Shown here in pieces: positions 16,700 to 25,143 of a stretch of DNA of 64,000 nt. Every line of letters starts with the position of its first letter. Position 1 is the stretch's first letter. The notes under the pieces were generated by a model. It made no database searches. It was not told the origin of the DNA and saw only the letters and a list, made by a program, of their open reading frames with translations. The stretch comes from Actinoplanes flavus (GTDB lineage: Bacteria; Actinomycetota; Actinomycetes; Mycobacteriales; Micromonosporaceae). The DNA lies in assembly GCF_017592555.1 (NCBI RefSeq), contig NZ_JAGFNS010000023.1, forward strand, positions 81,188 through 145,187. The letters are read 5' to 3'. The position numbers and the translations under genes are program-made.

Positions 16700-18298
16700 T
16701 CAGACCGTGGCCGTGGCCTTCGCCTCGGTGGCCGTGTCGCCGGCGTCCTGCGGCTGGTCCTTGGCGGCGGTGAAGCCACGCAGCGGGACGTGCCGGATGG
16801 CCAGCGCGGCCAGGAGCCCGGCGGCGGCCACGATCGCGGCCCAGGTGAAGACGGCGCCGACGCCGTCGGTGACGCCCTGCTGAAACAGGTGCCGGGCGGC
16901 CTCGGGCAGGCTGCGCAGCAGCTCCGGCGTCATCCGCGCCGTCGAGCTCGCCGCGTCGCCGGCCGCGGCCGGGCCGGCGTTGGAGGTGATGGACGCGGTC
17001 AGGGTGTGCGCGTAGATGGAGCCGAGGATGGACACGCCCAGGGAGCCGCCCATGTTGCGCAGGAAGGTGGCCGCTCCGGTGGCCGCGCCGATGTCACGCA
17101 GCGGGGCGCTGTTCTGGGCGATGAGCATGGTGGTCTGCATGAGGCAGCCCATGCCGAGGCCGAGCACGACCATGTAGAGGGCGGTGGCCGTCTTGGAGGT
17201 GTCGGTGCCCATGGTGGCGAACAGGGCGAGCCCGGCGGCCATGAGGACGGTGCCGGCGATCGGCAGGGCCCGGTAGCGGCCGGTCTTGCTGATCAGCTGC
17301 CCGCCGGCCAGCGAGGTCACCATCGAGGCGATCATCATCGGCATCAGCAGCAGGCCGCTGTTGGTGGCCGAGGATCCCTGGACGAACTGCTGGTACTGCG
17401 GCAGGAAGGTGATGCCGCCGAACATCGCGAAACCGACGATGAAGCTGAGCGTGCCGGCGAGGGTGAAGTTGCGGTCGCGGAACACCGTCAGCGGCATGAT
17501 CGGCTCGGCGGCGCGGCGCTCGACGACCACGAACGCGAGGAACGCCGCCACGGTCAGCGCGGCCAGGCCCAGGATCTGCGGGGAGATCCAGTCGTACTCG
17601 GTGCCGCCCCAGCTCGTGATCAGCACCAGCGCGGTGATCCACGTGGTGAGCAGCGCCGAGCCGGTCCAGTCGATGCGTGCCTTGCCGGTGCCGCGGGGCA
17701 GCTTGGCCAGGGTGAACCAGGAGACGGTCAGGGCGATCACGCCGAGCGGCAGGTTGACGTAGAAGGCCCAGCGCCAGTCGAGGTGGTCGGTGATGAAGCC
17801 GCCGACCAGCGGGCCACCGATCATGGCGGCCGGCATGACCGCCATCATCACGCCCTGGTACTTGCCGCGTTCGCGGGGCGGCACGATCTCGGCGAGCACG
17901 GCCATGACGCCGACCATGAGGCCGCCGGCGCCGAGGCCCTGCAGGGCGCGGAAGCCGACGAGTTCGGCCATGTTCTGCGACATGCCGCACAGCACGGAGC
18001 CGGCCAGGAAGATCGCGATGGACGAGATGAAGGTGATGCGGCGCCCGAGCAGGTCACCGAGTTTGCCCCAGATCGGGGTGGCCACGGTCGACGCGAGGAT
18101 GTAGCCGGTGGTCACCCAGGCCAGGTGGTTGAGGCCGCCGAGGTCGCCGAGGATCGTGGGCAGGGCGGGCGCCACGATCATGTTGTCGAGCATGGCGAGC
18201 AGCATCGCGATGGCCAGCCCGGCCGTGGTCGCCAGGATCTCGCGGTGGCTGAACCTCGGTGGTGCCGTCGGTGCGGTGTCCGCTGGAATGGACGTCAC
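16700..18298 (-). CDS. MFS drug efflux transporter, DHA2 (EmrB/QacA) type
   Basis: A 532-residue transporter from the GTG at 18298, chosen because AAGGAGAAGG lies upstream, although the frame stays open further. Fourteen hydrophobic segments are expected. Family motifs are clear: LDNMIVAPALPTI in helix 1, GKLGDLLGRR in the first cytoplasmic loop, and GPLVGGFITDHLDWRWAFYVNLP for motif C. It exports hydrophobic compounds by proton antiport. It is divergent from a TetR gene across two operator boxes and is presumably repressed by it. The drug range cannot be read from sequence. Confidence 0.92.
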   Translation of the reverse strand: MTSIPADTAPTAPPRFSHREILATTAGLAIAMLLAMLDNMIVAPALPTILGDLGGLNHLAWVTTGYILASTVATPIWGKLGDLLGRRITFISSIAIFLAGSVLCGMSQNMAELVGFRALQGLGAGGLMVGVMAVLAEIVPPRERGKYQGVMMAVMPAAMIGGPLVGGFITDHLDWRWAFYVNLPLGVIALTVSWFTLAKLPRGTGKARIDWTGSALLTTWITALVLITSWGGTEYDWISPQILGLAALTVAAFLAFVVVERRAAEPIMPLTVFRDRNFTLAGTLSFIVGFAMFGGITFLPQYQQFVQGSSATNSGLLLMPMMIASMVTSLAGGQLISKTGRYRALPIAGTVLMAAGLALFATMGTDTSKTATALYMVVLGLGMGCLMQTTMLIAQNSAPLRDIGAATGAATFLRNMGGSLGVSILGSIYAHTLTASITSNAGPAAAGDAASSTARMTPELLRSLPEAARHLFQQGVTDGVGAVFTWAAIVAAAGLLAALAIRHVPLRGFTAAKDQPQDAGDTATEAKATATV

Positions 18299-18372
18299 GT
18301 GCTTGCCTTCTCCTTCGACGATCGCGGTGTGGTGCGGCGATCTGATGGGCGTACGGGCGATCACCCGCATTT

Positions 18373-18412
18373 ACTTGCCGACCGGTAAGTTGTAGCTTAC
18401 CGGTCGGCAAGT
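18373..18412. promoter_or_regulatory. Double TetR box, 17-bp perfect inverted repeat
   Basis: Arms 18373-18389 and 18396-18412 are exact reverse complements around TTGTAG. Each arm plus its neighbour is itself a near-palindrome (ACTTGCCGACCGGTAAGT), so the region can be read as two TetR sites about 22 bases apart. It lies between the divergent MFS and TetR genes. Confidence 0.85.
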
Positions 18413-18479
18413 TAGCAACTATGCTGAGAACAACCCGGCAGGTACGGCCGGCGAACCCAAACGGGCACAGGGAGCAGGC

Positions 18480-19031
18480 GTGTCGAGACGGCAGAGTGAC
18501 ACCAAGGCCGACATCCGGCGGGTGGCGCTGGAACTGTTCACCCAGCGCGGCTACGAGGCCACCTCACTACGCGAGATCGCCGAACGCCTCGGCGTCACCA
18601 AAGCCGCCCTCTACTACCACTTCCACAGCAAGGAAGACATCGTCCGGTCCCTGTTCGGCGAACACCTCGCGGCCCTCGACGACCTGGTCGCCTGGGCCAC
18701 GAAACAGCCCCCCGGCCCGGACCTGCGCACCGAGGTCATCGACCGCATGCTGCGCCTGAGCCTGGAACACGGCCGCCAGACCATGCAGTTCGCCCTGGCC
18801 AACCAGCACGTCGTCCGAGATCTGCATCCCGGCAAGGAGAACATGTTCGAACGGCTGCGCACCCTGTTCGACATCGTCACCGGCCCGGACGCCACCACCG
18901 AAGAGGCCCTGCGGATCCGGGTCGCGCTGCTCAGCATCAACACCACCGTGTTCGCCGCACAGGGGCTCGGCGCCACCGACGAACAGATCACCGCCGCCGT
19001 CCACGACATCGCCCACCGGCTCACCCGCTGA
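18480..19031 (+). CDS. TetR family regulator of the divergent efflux pump
   Basis: A 183-residue TetR protein. The start is a GTG with AGGGAG nine bases ahead. The helix-turn-helix is RGYEATSLREIAERLGVTKAALYYHF at residues 20-45, closely matching the TetR consensus. The C-terminal half is helical and ligand-binding. Its position facing the MFS gene over a double operator makes it the likely local repressor, released when a pump substrate binds. The epoxide hydrolase gene follows 56 bases later and may be independently expressed. Confidence 0.92.
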   Translation: MSRRQSDTKADIRRVALELFTQRGYEATSLREIAERLGVTKAALYYHFHSKEDIVRSLFGEHLAALDDLVAWATKQPPGPDLRTEVIDRMLRLSLEHGRQTMQFALANQHVVRDLHPGKENMFERLRTLFDIVTGPDATTEEALRIRVALLSINTTVFAAQGLGATDEQITAAVHDIAHRLTR

Positions 19032-19087
19032 CCACCACCGGCGATTGAGGCCGGGAAGTGACCTGACCGGTCCCTAGCGTGACCGGC

Positions 19088-20236
19088 ATGACCGACAGCC
19101 GACCGGGCCTGCGCCCGTTCCGTATCGACATCCCCCCGTCGCAGCTCGACGACCTGAACAGCCGGCTGGCCGCCACCCGCTGGCCGCAGGATCTGCCCGG
19201 CGTCGGCTGGAGCCGCGGCGTTCCCGCCGGCTACCTGCGGCAGGTCGCCGACCACTGGCGCACCGGCTACGACTGGCGCACCCACGAGGCGGCCCTCAAC
19301 CGCCACCCCCAGCACCTGACCACCATCGACGACCAGAACGTGCACCTGCTGCACGTGCCCTCCCCCGAGCCGCACGCCACACCCCTGCTGCTGCTGCACG
19401 GCTGGCCCGGCACGGTCGCCGACTTCCTCGACGTCATCGGGCCGCTGTCCGATCCCCGCGGCCACGGCGGCGACCCCGCCGACGCCTTCCACCTGGTCAT
19501 CCCGTCACTACCGGGATTCGGGTTCTCCACCCCCCTGGCCGGGCCCGGCATGAACGCGGACCGCATCGCCGGCATCCTCGCGACCCTGATGGCCCGGCTC
19601 GGCTACGACCGCTACGGCGTACACGGCTACGACTGGGGCGCGTGGATCGCCCCGAAAGTCGGTGAGCAGGACCCGCACCACGTCAGCGGCGTCCACCTCA
19701 CCGCGCTGGTCACCGTCCCGTCCGGAGCCGACGGGGAGATCGACGCCCTCACCGGCGCCGACCGGCAACGCTGGCAGCGCATGCTCGACTACAACGACGC
19801 CTATCTGCGGTGCAACAGCAAACGGCCGCAAACCGTCGGGTACGCCCTGACCGACTCCCCCGCCGGCCAGCTCGCCTGGCTCATGGAGATCTTCAAGGAG
19901 CACACCGATCCGGTCGACGGGCTGCCGGAGGACAGCATCGACCTCGACCGCATCCTCACCGGCGTGTCGATCTACTGGCTGACCGGCACCGCCGCCTCCG
20001 CCGCCCAGATCTACTTCGAGGAGTTCTCCGCCACCAGCGCGACCGCCCACCGGCCCGGGACCGTGCCCACCGGAGTCCTGGTGTCCGCACAGGACACCAC
20101 GATCCGGCCGTGGGCCGAACGCGACCACCACATCGTGCACTGGACCGAACTCGGCACCGGCGGGCACTTCCTCGCCATGGAAACACCCGGCCCGCTGGTC
20201 GACGACATCCGCACGTTCTTCCGGAAACGACGGTAA
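19088..20236 (+). CDS. Epoxide hydrolase family protein (EHN + alpha/beta hydrolase)
   Basis: A 382-residue protein from the ATG at 19088; a GTG at 19079 is also possible, and neither has a ribosome site. The N-terminal EHN domain (PFRIDIPPSQLDDLNSRLAA, then DWRTHEAALNRHPQH) packs on an alpha/beta hydrolase core with oxyanion motif HGWPG, nucleophile Asp182 in HGYDWGAW and His360 in GTGGHFLAME. This is the microsomal/juvenile-hormone type, which opens epoxides to diols. Full length and catalytic residues are intact. It could act on exogenous or endogenous epoxides. Confidence 0.88.
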   Translation: MTDSRPGLRPFRIDIPPSQLDDLNSRLAATRWPQDLPGVGWSRGVPAGYLRQVADHWRTGYDWRTHEAALNRHPQHLTTIDDQNVHLLHVPSPEPHATPLLLLHGWPGTVADFLDVIGPLSDPRGHGGDPADAFHLVIPSLPGFGFSTPLAGPGMNADRIAGILATLMARLGYDRYGVHGYDWGAWIAPKVGEQDPHHVSGVHLTALVTVPSGADGEIDALTGADRQRWQRMLDYNDAYLRCNSKRPQTVGYALTDSPAGQLAWLMEIFKEHTDPVDGLPEDSIDLDRILTGVSIYWLTGTAASAAQIYFEEFSATSATAHRPGTVPTGVLVSAQDTTIRPWAERDHHIVHWTELGTGGHFLAMETPGPLVDDIRTFFRKRR

Positions 20237-20244
20237 GGCCGGCT

Positions 20245-20278
20245 GCCCGGCCCGGCGGTGTCAGCCGCCGGGCCGGGC
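20245..20278. terminator. Bidirectional hairpin between convergent genes
   Basis: Fourteen-base perfect arms (GCCCGGCCCGGCGG and its complement) with a six-base loop. The stop codon of the leftward lipoprotein gene (20261-20263) lies in the loop, so the 3' arm is also coding sequence for that gene. Confidence 0.75.
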
Positions 20279-21067
20279 GTCCGACGGCAGCGGCGGCGCC
20301 GACGTCACGAAACGCCCCGGCGCCGGCAGATCCGCGCACCGCGCCCGCGGAAACGACGCGTCGGCCTTGCGGATCGCGGCACAGCCCGCCGCCTCCGTAC
20401 GCGCCACCAGCGACCAGCCCGACCCGGTCTGCCGCAGGAAGTAGCGGCGGACCGCGGTGTTCACCTCGCAGCCCGGCCGTACCTCGGCGCCGCACGCGGC
20501 CGGATCGTCCGGAACGGTCATGACCAGCCAACGGCTGTCACACGACTCGACGGTGCCCGCGGAATGACGCGACACGTCCAGGCCGCGCACCGCCGCCCGC
20601 GTCCACGTCGCGTCGCAGTGATCGGCCGGCGGGTTGCAGCCGAGCTCGGCATCGCAACGCGTGTACACGCCGCCGCGCAGGCTCCACGGCTGCTGGTTGA
20701 CCGTCACGATCCGGCCGGCGAACGGGGCCGCCGACGTCACCGTCACCGTCACCGGGGTGCTGCCGGGACACGCGCCGTGCACCGACGACAGCCTCGACTC
20801 CTCGGTCACGGACACGAAGACCGTTCCGTTCTCCTCCTGCGTGTCGGCCACCCGCACGTTTCGGGAACACCCGTCCGGCCCGGCCAGCGCCGCCACCCGC
20901 ACCGTCACCGTCCGGTCACCGGGGCCCGCGCTCACCCCGGTCACCGTCGCCGCATGAGTGCTCCACTGCGCGGGCGTGGCCGACGGCTCCTGCCCGGGAC
21001 CGGCCCCCGGCCGGGCGCAACCGGCGACCACGGCAAGCAGACAGAGACCGACGACGATACGACGCAT
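20261..21067 (-). CDS. Putative lipoprotein
   Basis: A 268-residue protein from the ATG at 21067, giving MRRIVVGLCLLAVVAGCARP. The n-region, hydrophobic core and VAGC lipobox identify a lipoprotein signal; the longer open frame upstream would bury it. The mature part is Thr/Val-rich beta sequence with several Cys (DGCSRNV, HGACPGS, RCDAELGCN, ESCDSRW) that may form disulphides outside the cell. I recognise no enzymatic domain. It is convergent with the epoxide hydrolase and stands as its own unit. Confidence 0.75.
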   Translation of the reverse strand: MRRIVVGLCLLAVVAGCARPGAGPGQEPSATPAQWSTHAATVTGVSAGPGDRTVTVRVAALAGPDGCSRNVRVADTQEENGTVFVSVTEESRLSSVHGACPGSTPVTVTVTSAAPFAGRIVTVNQQPWSLRGGVYTRCDAELGCNPPADHCDATWTRAAVRGLDVSRHSAGTVESCDSRWLVMTVPDDPAACGAEVRPGCEVNTAVRRYFLRQTGSGWSLVARTEAAGCAAIRKADASFPRARCADLPAPGRFVTSAPPLPSDARPGG

Positions 21068-21165
21068 GACCGGCATTCTGCCCGACCCGCGCACACCCGG
21101 CGCGCGTACCCGTACCCGAAGGAAAACGGACGGCCGTGACCCGGACCGCTCAGGGTGGGAACCGG

Positions 21166-21735
21166 CTAACCGGCCCGCCACGACGGGTCACGGCCGGTCA
21201 ACGCCAGCAACTGCCCGAACCGGTCCGCCTCCGCACCGACGCTCACCGCCGGCCCGAACGCACCCATCTGCCGGCCCATCTCCCCCATCGAATCCAGGAA
21301 CTCCGCCGTCGGCGGCAACAACGCCGGATCCACCTCGTAGGGCTGCCCCGTGGCATGCGCCAGATCCCAGCCGTGCACCACCAGGTCCACCACCATCATC
21401 AAACCGAGCGTCCGCTGCGGCAGACCCATGCCCGGCGACACCCCGTCCAGCACCCGCGGATCCGACCACGCCGCCACCATCGCGCCGGCCTCGACCGCGA
21501 AATCGTCACGCCACCGGCCGGTCACACTGTCCGGAGTGACACTCCAGTCGACCTCCGCCCGCGCCGCCACCAGCTGAAAGTTACGGACCACCTGAAACAG
21601 ATGATTCAGCAGGTCACGAACCTTGAACTCGGCACACGGCGTGGCATGCCCGAGCTGCTCGTCACGCACCCCCGCCACCAGGGCCGAAACCACCGGCACG
21701 GCACGCCCCAGCAGATCACTGATCTCGGTAGACAT
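21166..21735 (-). CDS. DinB-like TIGR03086 family protein
   Basis: A 189-residue member of the actinomycete TIGR03086 group within the mycothiol maleylpyruvate isomerase fold. Metal-ligand segments are CAEFKVRDLLNHLFQVVRNF near residue 33 and LGLMMVVDLVVHGWDLAHATGQ near residue 110, the second carrying the HxWD signature. The function is presumed to be thiol-dependent chemistry, and the substrate is unknown. It is followed and preceded by minus-strand genes at about 70-100 bases, so it may have its own promoter. Confidence 0.82.
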   Translation of the reverse strand: MSTEISDLLGRAVPVVSALVAGVRDEQLGHATPCAEFKVRDLLNHLFQVVRNFQLVAARAEVDWSVTPDSVTGRWRDDFAVEAGAMVAAWSDPRVLDGVSPGMGLPQRTLGLMMVVDLVVHGWDLAHATGQPYEVDPALLPPTAEFLDSMGEMGRQMGAFGPAVSVGAEADRFGQLLALTGRDPSWRAG

Positions 21736-21801
21736 CCACCCAGCCTAGAAACCCCGGCCGCCCGCAGCCAGCACCCGGCGCCACCCGGACGGGTGAACGC
21801 C

Positions 21802-22293
21802 TCACGCCCGGCCCGGGTCGGTGACCATCAACGGATCCTCGGCGACCTCCACCCGCCCGTCAGCCTCGTCCGCCGTCACCCCCACCAACTGCAGGAACCG
21901 GCCACCCAACTGCGGATCCTCGGCCAGAATCAGCACCGTCAACCCGGTGTCCGGGCCGTCGGTGTGCGGAAAACCCGTCACCGGACCACCCCAGTTGATC
22001 CACTGACCGTCCTCCACCGGACCGTCCAGCGACGCCACATACGCCGCCACCCGATCCAGCAACACGAACGGCCACTGTGGCGGCTGCACCTCCTGCGCAC
22101 CGCGGGCCACCCGCAACGTCAACTCGAAACCCCAGCGCTCACCCAGCCCGTAGGAGACCAGATGCCAATGCCCGGCCGCCGGATACGCCGACGCCGCCCG
22201 CAACCGGCAACCCTCCACCGGATACGTCACATGCCACGGCTGCACCTCCGGATACAGCCCGCCCAACGCCTCGGTGACCGCGTCCCACATCAT
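21802..22293 (-). CDS. Suppressor-of-fused (SUFU) domain protein
   Basis: A 163-residue bacterial SUFU-like protein. The signatures are HLVSYGLGERWGFELTLRVARG and PVTGFPHTDGPDTGLTVLILAEDPQLG. In bacteria these small proteins are of unknown function and often act as immunity or accessory proteins near toxin or secretion genes. Its start overlaps the stop of the mycosin gene by four bases (ATGA), so the two are translationally coupled. That coupling suggests a shared job, which is inference. Confidence 0.8.
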   Translation of the reverse strand: MMWDAVTEALGGLYPEVQPWHVTYPVEGCRLRAASAYPAAGHWHLVSYGLGERWGFELTLRVARGAQEVQPPQWPFVLLDRVAAYVASLDGPVEDGQWINWGGPVTGFPHTDGPDTGLTVLILAEDPQLGGRFLQLVGVTADEADGRVEVAEDPLMVTDPGRA

Positions 22294-23468
22294 CCCGGCA
22301 TTCGATCATGACCGGCCCGCCAACCGCGACGCCGACCCCGGCCCACCACCACCGCGACCACACCCGCCAGCACCGCCAACCCGGCGCCACCAGCCGCGAA
22401 CCAGCCCGCCCGCACCCACTCCGACGCATCCGACACCCGCCGCGGCGCCGCATGCGACACCGGCGCCGCGGCCACCACCGGACCCGCCTCCTCCGTCAAC
22501 GCCCGATACGGATTCAGCAGCCCGTACCCGTACTCGTCACTGCGCGCACCACCCGGCGCCGGATCCACCGACCGCAACAACCGCCGGGTTATCTGCTCCG
22601 CACTCTCCCGCGGAAAACGCTGCTTCAGCAGCGCCACCGTCGCCGTCACGAACGGCGCCGCGAAACTCGTCCCCTGCACCACCTGATGACCGGCCACCGG
22701 CGACGCCACCGTCACCCGATCCCCGAACGCCACCACATCCACATGCGCACCGACCTGCGAATACGACGCCCGCAACCCGTCCGCGCCGACCGCGCCGACC
22801 CCGATCACCCCCGGAAACGCCGCCGGATACACCACCCCCGCCTCCGGGCCGTCGTTACCGGCCGCCGCCACCACGATCACCCCGGCCGCCACCGCATCCG
22901 CGATCGCCAACCGCACCGCCGTGCTCTCCTGCGGCATCACCAGCGAAATGTTGATCACCTGGGCGCGGCCCGGACCCGCCGCCCACCGGATTCCCTCCGC
23001 GAACGTCTGCGCACTCCCACCCGAACTCGTCGCGGCCGTCTCGTCGATGTCCTGCTGCTCACTGACCCGCACCGGCACGATCGTCGCCCCCGGCGCCAAA
23101 CCCTGCACCCCACTACCCGCATCCGCGCCCGCCGCGATGATCCCCGCCACCCCGGTGCCGTGCCCCACACAGTCGCGCCGGCCCGCGAACTCGTTACGCA
23201 GAAAATCCCGGCCCGCCGCCACATGACCCCTGAGCTGCGGATGCCGTACGTCGACCCCGGAATCCACCACCGCCACCCGCACCCCGGCCCCGGTCGCCAA
23301 CCCCGCCAACCGCGCCGGCGCGTACGCCTTCAACTCCGCCGGCACCGCCGACACCACCGGCTTCGCACCCAGGCACGGCGCCGCCCACGCCCGCTGCGGA
23401 ACCGGCACCGCCACCACCGCCACCAGCCCGGCCACCACCGCCACCAGCCACCGCACCACCACACACAC
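22290..23468 (-). CDS. Mycosin-like subtilisin (type VII secretion-associated protease family)
   Basis: A 392-residue S8 peptidase with an N-terminal signal (residues 1-30). The catalytic triad is Asp69 (VAVVDSGVD), His103 (GHGTGVAG) and Ser268 (GTSFAAP), with oxyanion Asn205 (AAAGND). A C-terminal membrane helix (WFAAGGAGLAVLAGVVAVVVG) and basic tail anchor the protease outside the cell, as in MycP. No EccB/C/D/E or WXG100 genes are in the window, so it is an orphan here. It is upstream of and coupled to the SUFU gene. Processing of a secreted partner is likely, with target unknown. Confidence 0.88.
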   Translation of the reverse strand: MCVVVRWLVAVVAGLVAVVAVPVPQRAWAAPCLGAKPVVSAVPAELKAYAPARLAGLATGAGVRVAVVDSGVDVRHPQLRGHVAAGRDFLRNEFAGRRDCVGHGTGVAGIIAAGADAGSGVQGLAPGATIVPVRVSEQQDIDETAATSSGGSAQTFAEGIRWAAGPGRAQVINISLVMPQESTAVRLAIADAVAAGVIVVAAAGNDGPEAGVVYPAAFPGVIGVGAVGADGLRASYSQVGAHVDVVAFGDRVTVASPVAGHQVVQGTSFAAPFVTATVALLKQRFPRESAEQITRRLLRSVDPAPGGARSDEYGYGLLNPYRALTEEAGPVVAAAPVSHAAPRRVSDASEWVRAGWFAAGGAGLAVLAGVVAVVVGRGRRRGWRAGHDRMPG

Positions 23469-23550
23469 CCCCGACCCCGTAGACCGGCGTGGATGCTACC
23501 GGCCGCCGGTTGTGCCGAGCCCACCCCGGCCGATAGGTTGAAAACCCAAT

Positions 23551-23650
23551 CTGCGGTGCGCTGAGGGAAATCCGGTGAAAATCCGGTGCGGTCGCGCCAC
23601 TGTGAACCAGCCCCCCGGGGCCGGTGAGTCAGGACGCTCACGCGCCGCAG
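23551..23650 (+). ncRNA. Cobalamin riboswitch
   Basis: The P1 stem pairs 23551-23560 (CTGCGGTGCG) with 23641-23650. Between them lie the conserved blocks GAGGGAA, GGTGAAAATCC, GCGCCACTGTGA and AGTCAGGACGCTCAC, in the order of B12-sensing RNAs. It ends 46 bases before cbtB. An AGGAGG site at 23680-23685 follows and could be sequestered, giving translational control by a cobalamin. The short length suggests the compact class. Confidence 0.9.
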
Positions 23651-23696
23651 GCCCCATCGATCGGGACGCGTCATCCCGTAGGAGGTTGATCCCGCC

Positions 23697-23891
23697 ATGC
23701 CCAAGGCACAAGCGCTCACCACCCCCACCATCTCCACCCGCCTGCTGGCCACCGCCGCCGGCGTCACCGGCATCATGCTGCTGCTGGCCTACCTCGTCGC
23801 CTTCGACCAGGGCGCCCTCTCCCAATCCGGCACGTACCTGCACGAACTCATGCACGACGGCCGCCACCTGCTCGGTGTTCCGTGCCACTGA
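23697..23891 (+). CDS. cbtB: CbtB, small cobalt transport subunit
   Basis: Sixty-four residues with one membrane helix (LLATAAGVTGIMLLLAYLVAF) and a His-rich C-terminus (HELMHDGRHLLGVPCH) that is the hallmark of CbtB and presumably binds cobalt. It begins at an ATG with AGGAGG twelve bases ahead, directly after the cobalamin riboswitch, so it is expressed when B12 is low. The next gene, cbtA, overlaps its end by ten bases. Cobalt uptake for cobalamin synthesis is the expected role. Confidence 0.93.
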   Translation: MPKAQALTTPTISTRLLATAAGVTGIMLLLAYLVAFDQGALSQSGTYLHELMHDGRHLLGVPCH

Positions 23892-24604
23892 CCCCCAGCT
23901 ACCCGCAACTGCTGCTCAGGGGCCTACTCGCCGGACTCGTCGCCGGACTGCTCGCCGGAACGTTCGCCCACCTCGCCGGCGAACCGCACATCAACGCGGC
24001 CATCGCCATCGAAGAAGCCGGCGCACCCGCCGGCGACGCGATCGTCTCCCGCGACGTCCAGTCCGGGCCCGGCCTGTTCCTGGCCACCGGCCTCTACGGC
24101 GTGGCACTCGGCGGCATCCTCGCCACCGCCTACACCGTCCTGCGCCGCCGCCTGCACACCGGCAGCGACACCACCGCCGCCCTCAGCCTCGCCGCAGCGG
24201 CCCTCACCGGCATCGTCCTGGTGCCCTACCTCAAATACCCACCCAACCCACCGGCCGTCGGCGACCCCGCCACCATCGACCAGCGCACCGCCGCCTACCT
24301 CGCCGCGGTCGCCCTCGGCCTGGTCGCCGTCTGGGCCGCCGCCCTCGCCGCCCGCACCCAAACCCACCCCTGGGCCCGCGCCACCGCCGCCGCGGCCGCC
24401 TTCCTGGTAGTCGTCACCATCGCCTACACCCTCCTGCCCACCTTCCACGAGGTGCCCGACGACTTCCCCGCCACCCTGCTGTGGGACTTCCGCATCTCCT
24501 CACTCGGCACCCAGACCATCCTCTGGACCGCCCTCGGACTCGGATTCGCAGGCCTGCTCGCCCGCCTCACCCACCGCACCGAAACCCCCGCCACTGTTCC
24601 GTGA
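23882..24604 (+). CDS. cbtA: CbtA, predicted cobalt transporter
   Basis: A 240-residue membrane protein starting at a GTG inside the end of cbtB. About five to six hydrophobic segments are visible, for example LLLRGLLAGLVAGLLAGTFAHL, LFLATGLYGVALGGILAT and AAYLAAVALGLVAVWAAALAA. The first helix is followed by an extracytoplasmic region with His and Glu (HLAGEPHINAAIAIEEA), typical of CbtA. Together with CbtB it forms the predicted B12-regulated cobalt uptake system. The next gene starts at the GTG overlapping its stop. Confidence 0.92.
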   Translation: MPLTPSYPQLLLRGLLAGLVAGLLAGTFAHLAGEPHINAAIAIEEAGAPAGDAIVSRDVQSGPGLFLATGLYGVALGGILATAYTVLRRRLHTGSDTTAALSLAAAALTGIVLVPYLKYPPNPPAVGDPATIDQRTAAYLAAVALGLVAVWAAALAARTQTHPWARATAAAAAFLVVVTIAYTLLPTFHEVPDDFPATLLWDFRISSLGTQTILWTALGLGFAGLLARLTHRTETPATVP

Positions 24605-25143
24605 CCGGGCTACGGCTCATCGCCGCCGGACACACCCGCGCCCTGCGCCGGGCCGTGTTCGGCGGCGACGACCACCTCGACGAAGCCGGCCGCAACACCG
24701 CCCGCACCCTGCGCATCCCCACCCGCGGCCCCTGGCTCACCGCCCCCTCCCACGCCGCCCGCGAAACCGCGACACTCCTCGGCGCCACCCCCACCATCGA
24801 CCCGGCACTCGCCGACCCCGACCACGGCACCTGGACCGGCCACACCCTCGACCAGATCAACCCCACCGACCTGCACACCTGGCTCACCGACCCCGACGCG
24901 GCACCCCACGGCGGCGAATCCCACACCCAACTCCTCGCCCGCGCCACCACCTGGCTCCACCACCAGCGACAACCCTCCCTCACCGCCGTCGCCCATCACC
25001 TCGTCGTCCGCGCCCTCCTGACCGCCGCCCTCGACCTGCCCGCCACCGCCATCCGCCGCCTCGACGTCGCCCCACTCGCCGTCACCCGCCTCACCCGCCA
25101 CCCCGACGGCTGGCACCTGCACCTGCCACAATCCGCACCATGA
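24601..25143 (+). CDS. Histidine phosphatase-like protein with degenerate RHG motif
   Basis: A 180-residue protein starting at the GTG that overlaps the cbtA stop. The fold is recognised from the sequence as a whole: DHGTWTGHTLDQI, HGGESHTQLLARATTWL and VAHHLVVRALLTAALDLP match CobC/phosphoglycerate-mutase-like enzymes. However, the usual N-terminal RHGE is LIAAGHTRAL here: the first catalytic Arg is absent and the His is displaced by one. In this B12-regulated operon it may be a relative of alpha-ribazole phosphatase or another cobalamin accessory protein. Activity is uncertain. Confidence 0.8.
   Translation: MTGLRLIAAGHTRALRRAVFGGDDHLDEAGRNTARTLRIPTRGPWLTAPSHAARETATLLGATPTIDPALADPDHGTWTGHTLDQINPTDLHTWLTDPDAAPHGGESHTQLLARATTWLHHQRQPSLTAVAHHLVVRALLTAALDLPATAIRRLDVAPLAVTRLTRHPDGWHLHLPQSAP

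Noticed and set aside
16301..18388. 695-residue open frame opposite the MFS gene
   Set aside because: His/Gly/Glu-rich low-complexity shadow; the other strand has transporter motifs.
22290..23468. A complete type VII secretion locus around the mycosin
   Set aside because: No EccA-E, FtsK-like or WXG100 genes on either side.
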